NCBI GenBank assembly: GCA_024734555.1
Contig: JANPWX010000544.1
Coordinates: 630,644 to 694,643 of the forward strand
Direction of reading: 5' to 3'
DNA from: Trochalopteron elliotii
Taxonomy: Eukaryota > Chordata > Aves > Passeriformes > Leiothrichidae
Length of the DNA: 64,000 nt
The notes under the pieces are model-generated. The model did not search any database and had not been told where the DNA came from. It saw only the letters and a program-made list of their open reading frames with translations. A program made the position numbers and the translations under genes. Below are positions 23,901 to 36,497 of this stretch, one piece after another; positions within the stretch are counted from its first letter, which is position 1, and each line of letters starts with the position of its first letter.

Positions 23901-26900
23901 AAACCTTTGCAAATGTTTCATTCTGACAGATGGTATGCAATGCCATTTTCCTACTCAGCAGAAAATGGAAAAATATAATAAAGACAGGACAGAGATTAGA
24001 GTCTTTATCAATGAGACTTGAAATCTAGTGCACCATATGCTTGGTATAAAAAGAAACATTCATCTGAAAAAATTAAAGCAGAGCATAGGCTGAATTTATC
24101 TGTTACTCTTTGTAGACTCCGTGGTTGGGTTTTAATCCATAATTTTAAACACAAGTGTAACTGCAGTGAGTGATAACGTGGTGCTCCAACATCCTCCTTG
24201 CTCTCTAGTAGCAAGTCCTTCCCTCTCTGCTCTCAAAACGAGCCTCTCTCAGTGCTGAGGTGATTTTGTCAGCAGGAAATGAGCTGGTGCTCCCAGACCT
24301 GCTCCCCAGCCCGTTTGTTGGTGGCAGATCTGACCCAGTGCCCTGGGCAGAGGGATCTGAGCCAGCAGAGCCTGACCTTTCCTTTGGCAAAGGCCAAGAG
24401 ATGCATCTTCAAACACCCACAGCCAAGGCTGGTGTTTCTGCCAGGATTATTGTTGCTGCTCTTTACTGGGTGTTCCTCAGTGGCAACAGATGAGGTTTGC
24501 TGAATGCTTGAAATGCAGGCTCACAAACTAAATGTGATGATAAATACATCCCCTTCAGTACCATGCAGGGATGGCCATCATTCCTGGGAAAATGTCAGGT
24601 GTATGGGAAATTCTGGACCAGCACTGACTGCACATGATCCATCCCTGGGAACACATTCACTGCACAAAGCCAGAGTTGCAGAGCTCCAATCATTGGGATG
24701 CTCAGCTGAGTGCCTGGCACAGGAAAAGTCCCACTGGAGTTACTGCACTTGCTGAAAATCAGGTTTTTACTGAAGTGCATCCCCTAATCTGCAGCAGGGA
24801 TCAGGTCTGAGGGAGCAGGGAAGCCAAAATGCTGCTGTGATTGGCCCTGGAGGATGTGAACTCTGTTTGTGCCATGAGATAAAAGTGCCTGCGAAGGCTC
24901 ATGACACAGACAGGAAAGATGACTCTGCTCCCACTGGGCCAAGGGGAGATTCCCCAGCCTTAGTGATGAATTTGTAATACACGAAGCTGGTGATTTGGAA
25001 ATTTAACCATTTTCCCCCTCCTAACCTTACCTGTCAGCTTGTTCTTTGGGGGAGGCACTAGTCTGAACAGCAGCTTCTTTCAGCCACACTCACATGAGAG
25101 AACAGGAATTTGTTTGGAACAAGTGGAGAGGCTGTTCAGCCCATTTTCATTCTCTTCTGACACTCCAGAATAAGACAAGAGGTATGTTCAGTTTTCTTAT
25201 TCATCCAGATGAAATTGCTGAGACAGCAGGGCCATAAAACCCAATTTTACCTGGCTGATCCCTAGGAAAGCTTCATCACAGACAGTGAATATAAAGACAC
25301 TTACAGTACAGCTTGTGTGAAAAACTGGTATGGGGGAAGATTTTTTTAGCTAAAAACTGAGCTCATCTGTGTTAAGAATCACTGAGGTGCTGGATCTGTA
25401 CCTTTTCAAATAAGTCACTATTCAAGAGAGGCACCTCCAAGGCCACGGTGCTTGTAGTCAAATCCTGGTTTCTGTGGCATCATACCAAGGATATTAGTGC
25501 CTTATCTACATCAGGGGTCTTATCAGTTTAACCCAAATTCTCTTGAGCTTTTTGTCCCTGAATCAGAAAGACCTAAACACTTAAGAGACCATAAATCCCA
25601 TATTTTCCTGCTGCTTTAGGTCCACACTGGTTATGTGCAGCATGAGTGAGAGAGAAAGGCTGTGGACAAGCCCTTCATTCAGAATTTGGCAGTGTCCATG
25701 CTGGGTGGTGCTGGAGGTCACTCCAGCAGTCAGGAGAGACTGCAAAGGGGGTAACACTTTCCTAGGAAATGTTCCCAGAGTCTCACATGCAGCCCTGGCA
25801 CTTCCCAGCTCAGAGCTTCTGTCCTGGCATTTGAGATCCCTCAATGATGTTTTCTTCTATAACTTTCCCCTGCTTGTTTTTGAGCTTTGTGATCTTCCAG
25901 CACCCACAGCATCCTGTGGAATGGAGTTCCAGTACTAATTCACATATTGCCTTAAAAACTCTTCTTTGAACTGGTTTTTCTGCTTGTTGTCTTCCATTCC
26001 TGGAGTCTTGATTGACTCCCCACAGGCAATCCCATGGCCCTGGATGTTCCTGGCTATAGGATGTGTCAGCAGGATGTGCTTGTCAGGGTTGCAGAAGAGT
26101 TCCATCAGAATAAGGCTTGGTCTCTGTGTTCCCAAGCAGCAAAAACCCCACTATATTACTCAGCAGTATATTCATGCTATAAATACACTCTTTTTTTTTC
26201 GCATTAATTCATCCTTATTTACCACAGCAGATAACAGAACTCCGGGCTCAGATCCATGCAGCAATAAAAAACGACAGAAATTTCTCCCAGATTATAAAGA
26301 TTTGTCATGTTGTCAGTACATTTATTTTCTCCATCTATTTCTCTCCTTTCTGTGCATTGCTTTATGCTCTGCAGGGCCCTCAGGGGAGGCAAAGAGGGTA
26401 TTGTTTTGAAAAATATAAGGGTTTTTTGATTAAAGGATACAAAATTAATTTGCTTCACAGAGCCTGGAAGCATATTATTTGACAACTGTACTTCAGTGAA
26501 CAAACACAGCACACATGGCCAAATTCATCATGTTGATCACCAGACCCTGGCCATTTGTTCTCCAGACTGGGGTGTCTCTTTTGCAATTAGAGAACGTGAG
26601 TTTGGTAAAACACATGGAAACACGGATGAGTTTTTTTTCACTGGCTTGCACAAGGTTGGAGGAATGATGTGGCCCCAGCTCCCCCTGAGCTGGGAGGAGC
26701 TTTGGAGCACAGCTTTGACCACACTGGGGATCCTAGACACCACAAAGACCCCCACTGGTAACCCCAAATTGCAGGGGCGAAAAGGGCCACTGGAAAAACA
26801 AATTAATATTATTCTAACAGAATTTATTGTTTGCATTACACGGCAGATTATAGATTTTAGGTCTACTGTTTATGTGGGCATGCATTTTTGGGTTGGCTAA

Positions 26901-29900
26901 GCTGCTTCTTCATGAGGCAGGCACACATCCTTCAGGACATTTAATTGGTCAAGCATCCATCATCATGTTGTGCTTCTCCTATTTAGGGTTTACATTTTTT
27001 GTAGACAGTTTCTCAGGCTCTCTTCTTATTTTTGATTTTGTTGTTTTCTTAGTAACTTTGATGAATTCCTGAGAGCTCTAATAACAAAACTTCAGGTGGT
27101 TTAATAATATTACTCACAACTAGTTTGGCTGGTGCATCAGAATGGCTTGTTGTACAGACACATTGCTACACCAAATTAGGTTTATTAGCTTATTGGTTTA
27201 GGGTTAGGTCATAACTAACCAGCAGAGATAGAAGAGTCACAGAGTTTCTCTCTGAAGGGTAGACTTTTCCCATTTAAAGGATTGGGAATTGAGGTTGAGT
27301 CACACCTGAATGAGCACCAGGGCACCTCATGCTGGTGCCAGTCACCAGACACTGCACTCTGAGGTTGTTTTGGATATGTGATGCTCTCAAAACAGAACAC
27401 AGCCAGTCCTTGGGCAGACACTGTTACTAACTGGGAAACAAAACTGAAGACAATTTGCTTTTTTGAGGTATTTATACACCAGAAAATGAGGGAGAGAAAT
27501 CTGTGTGGCTGCCCTGCCCTGGGAAGGCACATCTGTGCTGTGCTGTCCCTGTGGATGCAGCTCCATTGGGACATCCCCTTGATGCACAGTAGTCACATTG
27601 CCTGCTAAGCCTCTGTTTTGCTTTGTGTTTTTGAGTGCAACAAGGAAGAGCCCAAAATTACTCACACAGGCAGAAATGTCACTATGGAAACAAGGAGACA
27701 GTTTAGCCTAGTTTGGCCAGTATTGACAGAGCTGCTCTAATAACCCAGGAGATGGTGAGACCCTGGCTGTCTGCAGAGAGCTCCTGAGGAGCACAAATCC
27801 TTAAATCTTCTAAAATGTCTCTACATTGGGCCTAACAACCATTATCAACTCTTCCCTATTCTCACAGTGCCTTTCCATATCTAAAGGACTTTGAGAGTGT
27901 GCAGATGGGATGAGACCTGGAGCAAACCTTGTGATGACACCCTGTTTTTTCGTCCCAGCCTTTCCACTGGCTCAGACGTGTCTCTCCATCAGTGTGTGTT
28001 TAGAAATCACATGGTGTTTACAGGCACAGAGCAGTTCAGGTCTGTTTTCTGCAGCCCCAGCCTGGGCTCAGGATGGAGAGTGTCCCATGGCACCTGTAAG
28101 CACAAAACACACTCTGGTGGAGCACCAGCAGTGACTCCTGCCACAGCAAACACATCTCGTGTGTACAGCACAACCAGTTCTGTCAACCCAAGTGAAAATA
28201 ATGTTATAAAAACAAGTTGGATGAAATCCTGCTGCTTGTGAGCCCTGGAGAGAGTGCACGTCCCCATCTCCCTTCTCCCTGTGATTTATTTGCCTCCATT
28301 TGCCTCAGTCCATGCAGAGAGCTTTCAGGGAGCTGCTGCTGTAACCATTTTTCTCTGCAGATGTGTTCTCTGTGGGGTCTTACCCTGTAGCCACTTGTCT
28401 GAAAGATGAACATGAGGAATGCATGGAGATGAGACCCTTTCCTGCAGATCAGCACCAGCTCTGCCTGCCAGCACAGGCTCTCACACCTCCTGTGGTAGGA
28501 AACTAATTTAAGTTGAAAATACAATTAGAAGCAGTAATTCTGCAATGCCAGTGTTTTAAATACCTTCCAGACAGCTCTGTACCCAGAGAGAAAGTCAGTG
28601 TAGCATCCAAGTGGATGGTCCCTAAAAAAGGATGAGTGAGAATAAGCTCCTAAGGACCCCCTCAGGGAAATCTTGGATCTTTATTCCTGCCAAAGGTGGG
28701 GAACATGCTCAGGGCTCCTACCAATCCCAGAGACCCTCAGACTGAGCCAGTTTCCCTGTGGCAAGCAAAGAAATGTGTCTGATTGGGATGGTTTTGCTGG
28801 TTTTATTGCTTTTGGGGGCCAATTATTGGTGAAGAAGGAAAAGAGAAGGAAAAGACAGTTTTTAACCATTCTGGGCACATCAAACCTTCTCTGTTCTAGA
28901 ATACCAGAAGTGCTTGGTGGCCCCAGAGCTCCTGCAGGGAACCAGGACCAGACCTGCTGCCTGGGAAGTGTTTCCAGCCGTGCTGGGAGCTGTAGGGGAG
29001 AGTTTCAGGGGAGATGCTCTCCCCTTAATCCACGAACCACACTCAGCTTTATGAGCTCAGCCTTTGAGCACAGAACTCGCCCCAGTGCTGTCAGCCACCA
29101 TCCACCCTTGGAACAACAAGAAAAAGCAAAACCCTTCTGTCTTTTCAAGCCTTCCCCCAGCTCAGGCCAAAGTTAACTTGCAGGGATGATTTTTGTCATT
29201 CTCTCCATGGAAGCAGCTGAGCCAGTGCAGGGGTGGGAGGTGAGTTTGGGGAGAGGAGTGAGACACACAGACACACTCCCACCCCAGCTTCCTTAGCATG
29301 CCTTAGAGGATGCTTTCAGTACAGCCAGGGAGCTGTGACCAAAGGTTGGCACCGTTTCAGAAAGGCATGATTTCCTCCAAAAATAAAATAGTTTTTAAAG
29401 ATAATTAATTGACCCATTTCAGCTTTTGCTTTTATTCTTCTTTCTTTTATCTGCTATTTCGTCAGCCCATCGTTCCTAATCTCTAAGTGTGTCATCTTTT
29501 ACACAATCACATTCCTTACAATAGGCAGCTTAAAAGAAAATTAATCCTAAAGAGTCAAATCTATCCTGGTCCTTTCTGGGCTCGTGGTTTTGATCTGATC
29601 CATCTTTTCCATGCTGCTCAAAAGCAGTGGAAACAAATCTTCCTGCAAATCACTGCCTCCTTCAGCCTGTGATTCCTCTTACATGATTCATTTAGTTCTG
29701 CATAGGAAATAAAATGAGGCGAGATGATTATTTTCTTTTTACCCCACTGAGGCAAGTTTATATTGGGACTTCCTGGAGTCCAGCACTTCTTACTCCCCTT
29801 ATTCTCACTGTGGTACTACTAAAAACACACAGGAAAATTGAGCTGGTGGAGCAGAGCTGTGAAAAATGCGAGGGATCTGCCAGGTTTCTCCATGTTAGGA

Positions 29901-31729
29901 AACACAAGGGTTTTGTCTCAGGGTGCTCTAGTAAACAGAATGTAAAAATGCAGAGTGAGAGAAGGAATAATCTCCCATGCACAATATCATTTCTGTGGGA
30001 GGGAGACGTCTGCACCATTAGTTACATTGAACATGTTCTCCTTTGCCTGCATTGTGCTTTCAAGTCTTGAGTCTCAGAAAGATTCCCCTTGGAGAACACT
30101 GAAATGAAAGACTGAATCAAGGATGAATTAATTGTGCTCAGTAATTGTAATGCTCACATTACCTGGTCCTTCTGAGCAGTGGGAGGAGCAGCTGCTGCTC
30201 TGCCCTGGCAGGTTCTGCTCCCTGCATCCAGGGAAGAGCTGAATGTTGGATTTTAATGCTTATTTCAGTCCCCAGCATCTTGGGGACCACGTGAATAATT
30301 TGCTGATGCCAGAGTGGTCTCTGCCCTGGGATGAGCCTGGGCAAAATGCAAGGTCCTGCTGAGCTTTGCCAAGGTCCTCCCTACTGCAGAGGCACTTCAA
30401 ATCTAGCCAGGAAGCCTCTGGTGAAGGAGCATCACATACAAACTGGTATTTCAGCATTGACACATCAGCTTTTAACCCTTTTTCAGCTCTCCAAGTCCCT
30501 TTACAGACTGGGGGTCATCCTGGCAGGCTGACCAGGGTTGCCACCAGTGACCTGCTCAACCTTCCTTCTGGCAACCCCTCCCATGCCAGTCTCCCATGGC
30601 AGTGAAAGTTGGTGACTTTGAATTTAAGACCCAAACAGTGCTGTGACAGCTCCACTCTCCCACCAGCTCTCATCCTTCCCAAGCCCAAGTTTCTTGCTGC
30701 CAGCTGAGGAAATTATTCACCTTTGTTGGACATTTTGATGTGTGGCATGGGTGCTGTGGCAGGCAGCCTCTCCTCTTGGAGCACCACCATTCACACACAG
30801 CATTCTCTGGGCCTGGTTTGTGGCCAAGAAACCAGTGGAAATGTCTTGGGTGCATGGTGAGCCCTCAGTGTGCCTCATCCTGGGGAGAGACTGTGGTGTC
30901 CCTTGTCACCAAATGTGGCAGGGAGCACTCTGTAAAACTGGCTGTGAAAATAAGAATAGTCCCAAAAGGCATCTGTCAGTATTGCTGCCCACTGAACCCA
31001 CCTACTTTTAATTTTGGCAGTGTTTCTGCTGTGCTGCTCTGAGCTTATCAGAGCTTTCATTCAGCACAGGCTTTGACTAGTCCAGAGGTTACTGAGCACC
31101 CAGGATGGGCAGTGGGGAAAAGGAGAGGAAAAAGACATCTGGAACTTGAATATTCCCTGCAAAGAGGTGCTGTTTCTTACCCACAGATCAAGTGCTCTTT
31201 GAATTTCCAAGGCTCACCTCCTCTTCCAAAGTGGAACAGAAAAGTCCCTAACCCCTCAGAAGAGTTTTATGCCCAATGACTTTACAGTACATTGGAGAAC
31301 AATCCATAATGAAGATTATGGATTATCAAAAAAGTCACAGAGATCAGCCTGAGTGAACATTTTGGCTCTGGATGCAGCAGTGCCAAGTCAGAAGACAAGC
31401 AGACACACAGAGCTCAACTTTTTTTCATAAAAGCACACTTTAAATGGATGTCATCCCTATATATTTTTAGCTTTTAATGCGAATTTTCACCACTTTAAAA
31501 TTAACTTCACTTCTGACATATAATGATGTGATTGTTCATCACATCTTTGATTCTGCATTAGCTGTTGGAATTCAAGACTCTTTTTTTCCACTTTTTTGAG
31601 CGTGTCAGTAATAAAGTTCAGTTAAAAAAAAAAAATAAAGAAGTTTGTCTTCATATGCATTTCCCATGCGTGTGTAAAACTCACAGGCAGCTCCAGAGCT
31701 GCCTCCTGATCTGAAAGGCCTCCCTGAGC

Positions 31730-32215
31730 TTTTGTAAACTCCACAATATATCGCTGTCATTTCGTATCCTAACAGCAGGTGCTATTAAAGGACATAAAAT
31801 ATGTCAGCATAACCCCAAAGGAAACGGGAGGGGAGCGTGCTGGTGGCAGAGCTTTGTGTGCAGCAGGAGAGTGACAAGTGGTGGGTGTTTGGTTCTGGCA
31901 CGTTCCCCTGGCAGGCTCCTTGCCTTGAGGGGTGCAGAGTTACGGGTACCACTCGTGTGGCACCAGCTCTTTGCATATGAATTGCAAATTTAGAACCTCC
32001 CTTTTTTCGGGGTGGGGGGAAGTTTTTTTTCTCGAGGAAAAAGGCAGGGCAGTACTTCTTGTTTAGCAAACGGAGCTCCCGGTGTTCCTAAAAGGGGGAG
32101 GGAAAGGAAATCCCTAATGATACAGGAGTCATCAGTCATTGTCACACGGCATCAGCTGGGGTGTAAAGGCATCATTATCGTATCAGTGTCATCCCTGTGC
32201 TCTGGGGAAAGGGTG
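31730..32215. promoter_or_regulatory. candidate conserved non-coding element with octamer motif
   Basis: Within unique sequence lie retained CpGs (TATATCGCTGTCATTTCG, CATTATCGTATC), a CTTTGCATATGAATTGC octamer-like site and repeated TCATCAGTCATTG-type cores. It could be an enhancer. Nothing in the sequence alone proves it. Confidence 0.2.
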
Positions 32216-32236
32216 TGACAGACACTGGGACAAAGT

Positions 32237-32350
32237 CAGAGAATCCCAGAGTGGTTTGTGTTGGAAGGAACCTTAAATCTCACCTCATTCCAACCCCCCT
32301 GCCTTGGGCAGGGTCCCCTTCCACTAGATCAGGTGGAAGGTCTTGGAAGT
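32237..32350 (-). mobile_element. CR1 LINE 3' fragment (antisense)
   Basis: Opens CAGAGAATCCCAGAGTGG, then TTGGAAGGAACCTTAAATC and CCCCCTGCCTTGGGCAGGG. This is the extreme CR1 tail in antisense, truncated after about 115 bases. Confidence 0.85.
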
Positions 32351-32599
32351 CAGACCGATGATTTTTATTCAACCTGGAAAACTTTTTCCCAAGTAGTAAA
32401 CTTGGAACAGAAAGAAGCAGGAAAAATTCTGAATTTAGATCCCATCTCTGAGTTTCACTGGAGCTGATATATCCCCGAGGCTCTGGGCTTGGCAGAGCAG
32501 AGGGTGCAGATATTACCTGCATTTCCCAAGTGTGGGATCTCTCCTCTGCAGTTGCATTTCAGACATTCGACGAGATAAAAAAATTCTCAGTGGTTCTCT

Positions 32600-32675
32600 A
32601 CACATGTATGTGTGTTTATACAGATATATATCTATATATATATATATATATAAATATATATTTATATGTGTATAT
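32600..32675. repeat. (TA)n dinucleotide microsatellite
   Basis: Imperfect TA/TATATC repeats with a pure TA core near 32634-32652, flanked by TGTGT and TATGTGTATA variants. Confidence 0.9.
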
Positions 32676-32747
32676 TCATCCCTACTACGAATCTAGAGCA
32701 CAATGTCTCTCTAGCTCAAATTTAGATAAAGGGCAAAAACCTGGTTT

Positions 32748-32884
32748 TCACAGAATTTGGGTTGGAAGAGACCTGAAAGATCATCTACTTCCAAACCCCC
32801 TGCCACAGGCAGGGACAACTTTCACTAGACCAGGTTGCTCAGAACTCCATCCAACTTGCCCTTGAACACTTCCAGGGATGGGGA
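32748..32884 (-). mobile_element. CR1 LINE 3' fragment (antisense)
   Basis: Begins TCACAGAATTTGGGTTGG (a few bases missing from the usual opening) and continues AGATCATCTACTTCC, CCCCCTGCCACAGGCAGGG and TTGAACACTTCCAGGGATG. About 400 bases from the previous fragment in the same orientation. They are separate insertions, since both contain the terminal segment. Confidence 0.9.
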
Positions 32885-34540
32885 AGTGTTCAAGTGTTCA
32901 TTTCATCCTGGCAGCATCCAACAACGGAGGCTTTGTGCCTTTAGGAATTTTCTGCTACAGCTGGGCTCTTGCTTGTGCAGCACATGGAATGCAAGCTACA
33001 ACCTAAAATACTCAGAGGAATTAAAAAGCAGAAAGGCTGTGGAGTTGTAAAGTGAAGGAAGGAAAACATTGGTTCTCTGGTAAAAAGAAAGAAGGATTTA
33101 TTTCCTATTTCATTCTTATCACATCGTGGATAATGTCAGTGAAGGCAAAATGCAAATGGCACCAGGAAGAGAAGAAGCTTCCCCTAAATCAGGGTTTCTC
33201 ACTCTTTAAGGGGATAGCAGCTCCCTAAATGAAACCTGTCATGATTTTGGTGTAAGAACAAGAAAGTGCAAAGGATGGCAGGAGATGTCAGTGTGAGTGA
33301 GGCATGGGGTGCTCTGGAGCTCGGAGAGGATGTGTGCTCTCAAGCCAAAAGGTTGTCAGGAGACAGGGATGGGGCTCAGAGAGGCTGGAAACTGCTCAGG
33401 ACTGACAGGAGAACACTCTCCTGCCTGCTGTGAATGCTGTCCCCTGTGCACAGTTTGAAGTAATCCAAAGTAGGCTCTGGGGGACATAAGTTACATTATT
33501 AACTGTTTCTGATTTACTACCTCACTCTGCCTGGAAATTGCTTTCTTTCCAGGACAGGGATTGGGAAGTTTCACCCTAAAGATGTGGGGACCACAGAGGG
33601 TCTGTGGGGTGGGGGTGGCAAAACCCACCCAAGCTCAGCAGTATGAATGCATACACACACACAGAGGTATGTATGTGCACTGGGACCTGTCAAAATGCAA
33701 AAAGTAAATGCTGTTATAGAGCCATGTTTTTGTGTTGTCTTATGTTCTCAGTATTATATAGACGACAACAACAAAAACAGAGAAGGAAGCAGTGGTTTTT
33801 TGCTCCAAGCAAAATAACTGCAGCTTTTGACATATATTTAGCTGGGAAAAGGCAGAATGATATTAAAAAAATAATAAGAACAGAAAAGCAAAAGCCCATT
33901 TTTCAAGTTAATTAAACAACCATAGCAGCCCAACTTTTGGTAGACTCCTTTGAAATGCAGTTATTACTCTTGCTTTAAAGCTGACTGTAAAGCACATCCT
34001 TTATCTTTACTCTCCCAGCCACCTGCTCTCTGTAGATGAGTCCAGCTGCAGTCCAAGGAATTGCAATAAAACACTGCAAGTGGAGCAAGGCAGAGGAAAG
34101 AGGATGACTCCGTGTCACATGTCCAAGGATCTCCTGGAACAATAAAAGGAGTCAGTCACAGGGTACCCTGGGTGTTGGGTGCAGCTGAGTCCTCTGAAAG
34201 CCCCAAATATCTCCAGTGAATGTGACCCTCAAATAAAAATTGCCCCACTGTGCTGGGATGGGTCCAGAGCCTGGTGGGGTGTTCACAACAGAAAAAAAAT
34301 GGCATTTTCACTGTCGTTTACCAAAGCCATCCGTTTACTGCAGTCTGCTTCATCTGAGGCTTTCCAGATGCTCCTGCTGTGCATTAATCACCGACACAAA
34401 CCCTGAGGATGGCTGCAGGAGCTGTCTGCTGCTGAGGCAGGCAAAGGGAAGGAGCTGGTGCAGACAACTGGAAGGTTTTTGCAGCACAGCTTTGACTGCA
34501 GCCACGCTGCAATTTTTAACCTGCCTGTGATTTAAGGTGC
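32885..34540. other. unique non-coding sequence
   Basis: No gene was recognised. A short (CA)n patch lies at 33650-33665. The rest is unique. Confidence 0.4.
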
Positions 34541-34758
34541 CAGAATTACAGGATGGTTTGGGTTGGAAGGGATCTTAAAGATCATCCAGTTTCACCCCAT
34601 GGGCAGAGGCACCTTCCACTGTCCCAGATTGCTCCAACCTGGCCTTGGGCACTTCCAGGGATCCAGGGGCAGCCACAGCTTCTCTGGGCACCCTGTGCCA
34701 GGGCCTCAACACCCTCACGGGGAACAATCTCCTCCTAATATCCCATCTAAACATTCTG
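34541..34758 (-). mobile_element. CR1 LINE 3' fragment (antisense)
   Basis: Opens CAGAATTACAGGATGGTTTG and proceeds through TTGGAAGGGATCTTAAAG to CTAATATCCCATCTAAACAT. From 34634 onward it is included in the 355-bp tandem duplication, so its distal part recurs at 34989-35113 without the opening segment. Confidence 0.92.
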
Positions 34759-35334
34759 TATGGTTTGTTTGCAGTACTTTGCCTCAGAGAGCAGTGGGTG
34801 ACACTGAGATAAGGGTGTTGGTGGGTGCCCAGCACGTGTGGGTGCTGCAGGGCAGGAGATTTTGGGGTCCCACAGGGAGCAGGGTGGCACAGGCCAGGAG
34901 CTCCCCCTCCTCCTCACTTAAAAATAAGAGATCCTCGGAAAAACAGAGATTTCTTTGCCTCACTCCCAACTTGCAGCAGCACTGAGTGCCAACCTGGCCT
35001 TGGGCACTTCCAGGGATCCAGGGGCAGCCACAGCTTCTCTGGGCACCCTGTGCCAGGGCCTCAGCACCCTCACGGGGAACAATCTCCTCCTAATATCCCA
35101 TCTAAACATTCTGTATGGTTTGTTTGCAGTAGTTTGCCTCAGAGAGCAGTGGGTGACACTGAGATAAGGCTGTTGGTGGGTGCCCAGCACGCGTGGGTGC
35201 TGCAGAGCAGCAGATTTTGGGGTCCCAAAGGGAGCAGGGTGGCGCAGGCCAGGAGCTTCCTCCTCACTTAAAAACAAGAGATCCTCAGAAAAACAGAGAT
35301 TTCTTTGCCTCACTCACAACTTGCAGCAGCACTG
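34634..35334. repeat. tandem duplication, 355-bp unit, two copies
   Basis: Copy 1 (34634-34988) and copy 2 (34989-35334) are direct, adjacent and nearly identical, differing by scattered substitutions and a few small indels. The unit joins the inner part of a CR1 fragment to unique flank (GTGACACTGAGATAAGG, CAGAGATTTCTTTGCCTCAC, TTGCAGCAGCACTG). The junction lies at GAGTG/CCAACCTGGCC, with no obvious long homology, so replication slippage or unequal exchange is likely. Confidence 0.95.
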
Positions 35335-35639
35335 GCAGCCAGGGCAGGGGGCTGGAAACAGGGAAATAATTTGGGAGCTGGAGGAGGCCCAGGGAAAGGC
35401 TGGCATGGTCAGGGGTGGAGGTTTTGGCAGGTCTGGACCTCGGGGCACCCTTGATAACGTGCCTTTTGTCCAGGTGGCTGAAACTGCAGCTTGGCAAGAC
35501 AAAAACCTGCATCATCCAACTGCACCGAGCTCCATGGAAGGAGGCCAGAGGCTTTCTGGCTGAGTGGATTGCACATTCCTGGCCCATAAAATGTTTTGGG
35601 GGAATATGGGCTTGAAAGTGGTTTTTATGCATGCTGGCA

Positions 35640-36060
35640 ACAGGTTTTTTGTTTTTTTTTTTAATAGGGTCACTAACCAGAGTGGCTGTGATGGTATTTA
35701 TATTGTAATGTACATTCTGAAGGTATAATTTGCTGGAATTGTCACATTTATGGGAAAATCAATAACGTTTTGAAAATTCTTTAATGTTTTATGTCACATG
35801 TAGTGCTTAAGTAAAATAATGGGCTTCATCCTCATTTACCAAGAATGATACCTTCATATTGAAAACCAATGTTTTAAAAAATTCATTTGCACATCAGATT
35901 TGAAGCTGGATATTTAATATATAGATATTAAGCGTTTTGATTAATATCTTACTTCCCCTGTTCATAGAGTGGTGTTATTAATAACGACAAGCAAAATGGA
36001 GGCATTTTTCATGCAGGTTTTTAATGGAAAAATTTATATGAAAGTTTATCTTGGAACAAG
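35640..36060. promoter_or_regulatory. candidate conserved non-coding element (AT-rich)
   Basis: Unique AT-rich sequence with ATTCATTTGCACATC, TTGATTAATATC, TATTAATAACGACAAG and CTTTAATGTTTTATG cores. It resembles developmental enhancer composition but is unproven. Confidence 0.2.
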
Positions 36061-36387
36061 AGGCATTTCATACAAAAAAAAAAAATATTGGTTAGTTTGC
36101 AGCCAGTTATCCTACCAAAAATCTCTTGCTCAGAAAGGTTTTGCTGAGCTAAGGGCTATTTCCTTCATCATTTCTCCAAGGAGGCAAGGGCATCTCAGCA
36201 AATTCTGCTGAATAGAGCTTTGACAAGAGATGCAGATTGACATTACAGCCCAGAAAACGTCTACAAGCAGCTGTCACAGCATGTTCTTATTATCAAATCT
36301 CACATTTTATTGTCACCAAAACCAAGATGAAATCTTTATGGCCCTCCCTGACAAGACTTCTGTATCAAATGGGAGGTTCCTATTCCC

Positions 36388-36497
36388 AGACCTAATGAGC
36401 CCTGAAACCTGCCAATGCCCCCAGGCAGAGCATGGCCCAANNNNAGACCTAATGAGCCCTGAAACCTGCCAATGCCCCCAGGCAGAGCATGGCCCAA
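36388..36497. other. probable assembly artefact: 53-bp duplication around NNNN
   Basis: The 53 bases at 36388-36440 recur exactly at 36445-36497, separated only by NNNN at 36441-36444. An exact duplication on both sides of a tiny gap is the mark of two contig ends that overlap but were not merged. The true sequence probably has one copy and no gap. Confidence 0.9.

Larger units (their letters stand above)
22326..32236. other. unique non-coding sequence (about 10 kb)
   Basis: No gene, CR1 or LTR was recognised. AT-rich, non-repetitive stretches at 23690-23900 and 31730-32215 are listed separately as candidate regulatory elements. Open frames at 26496-26900 and 28673-29176 have no domain content. 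Confidence 0.4.
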
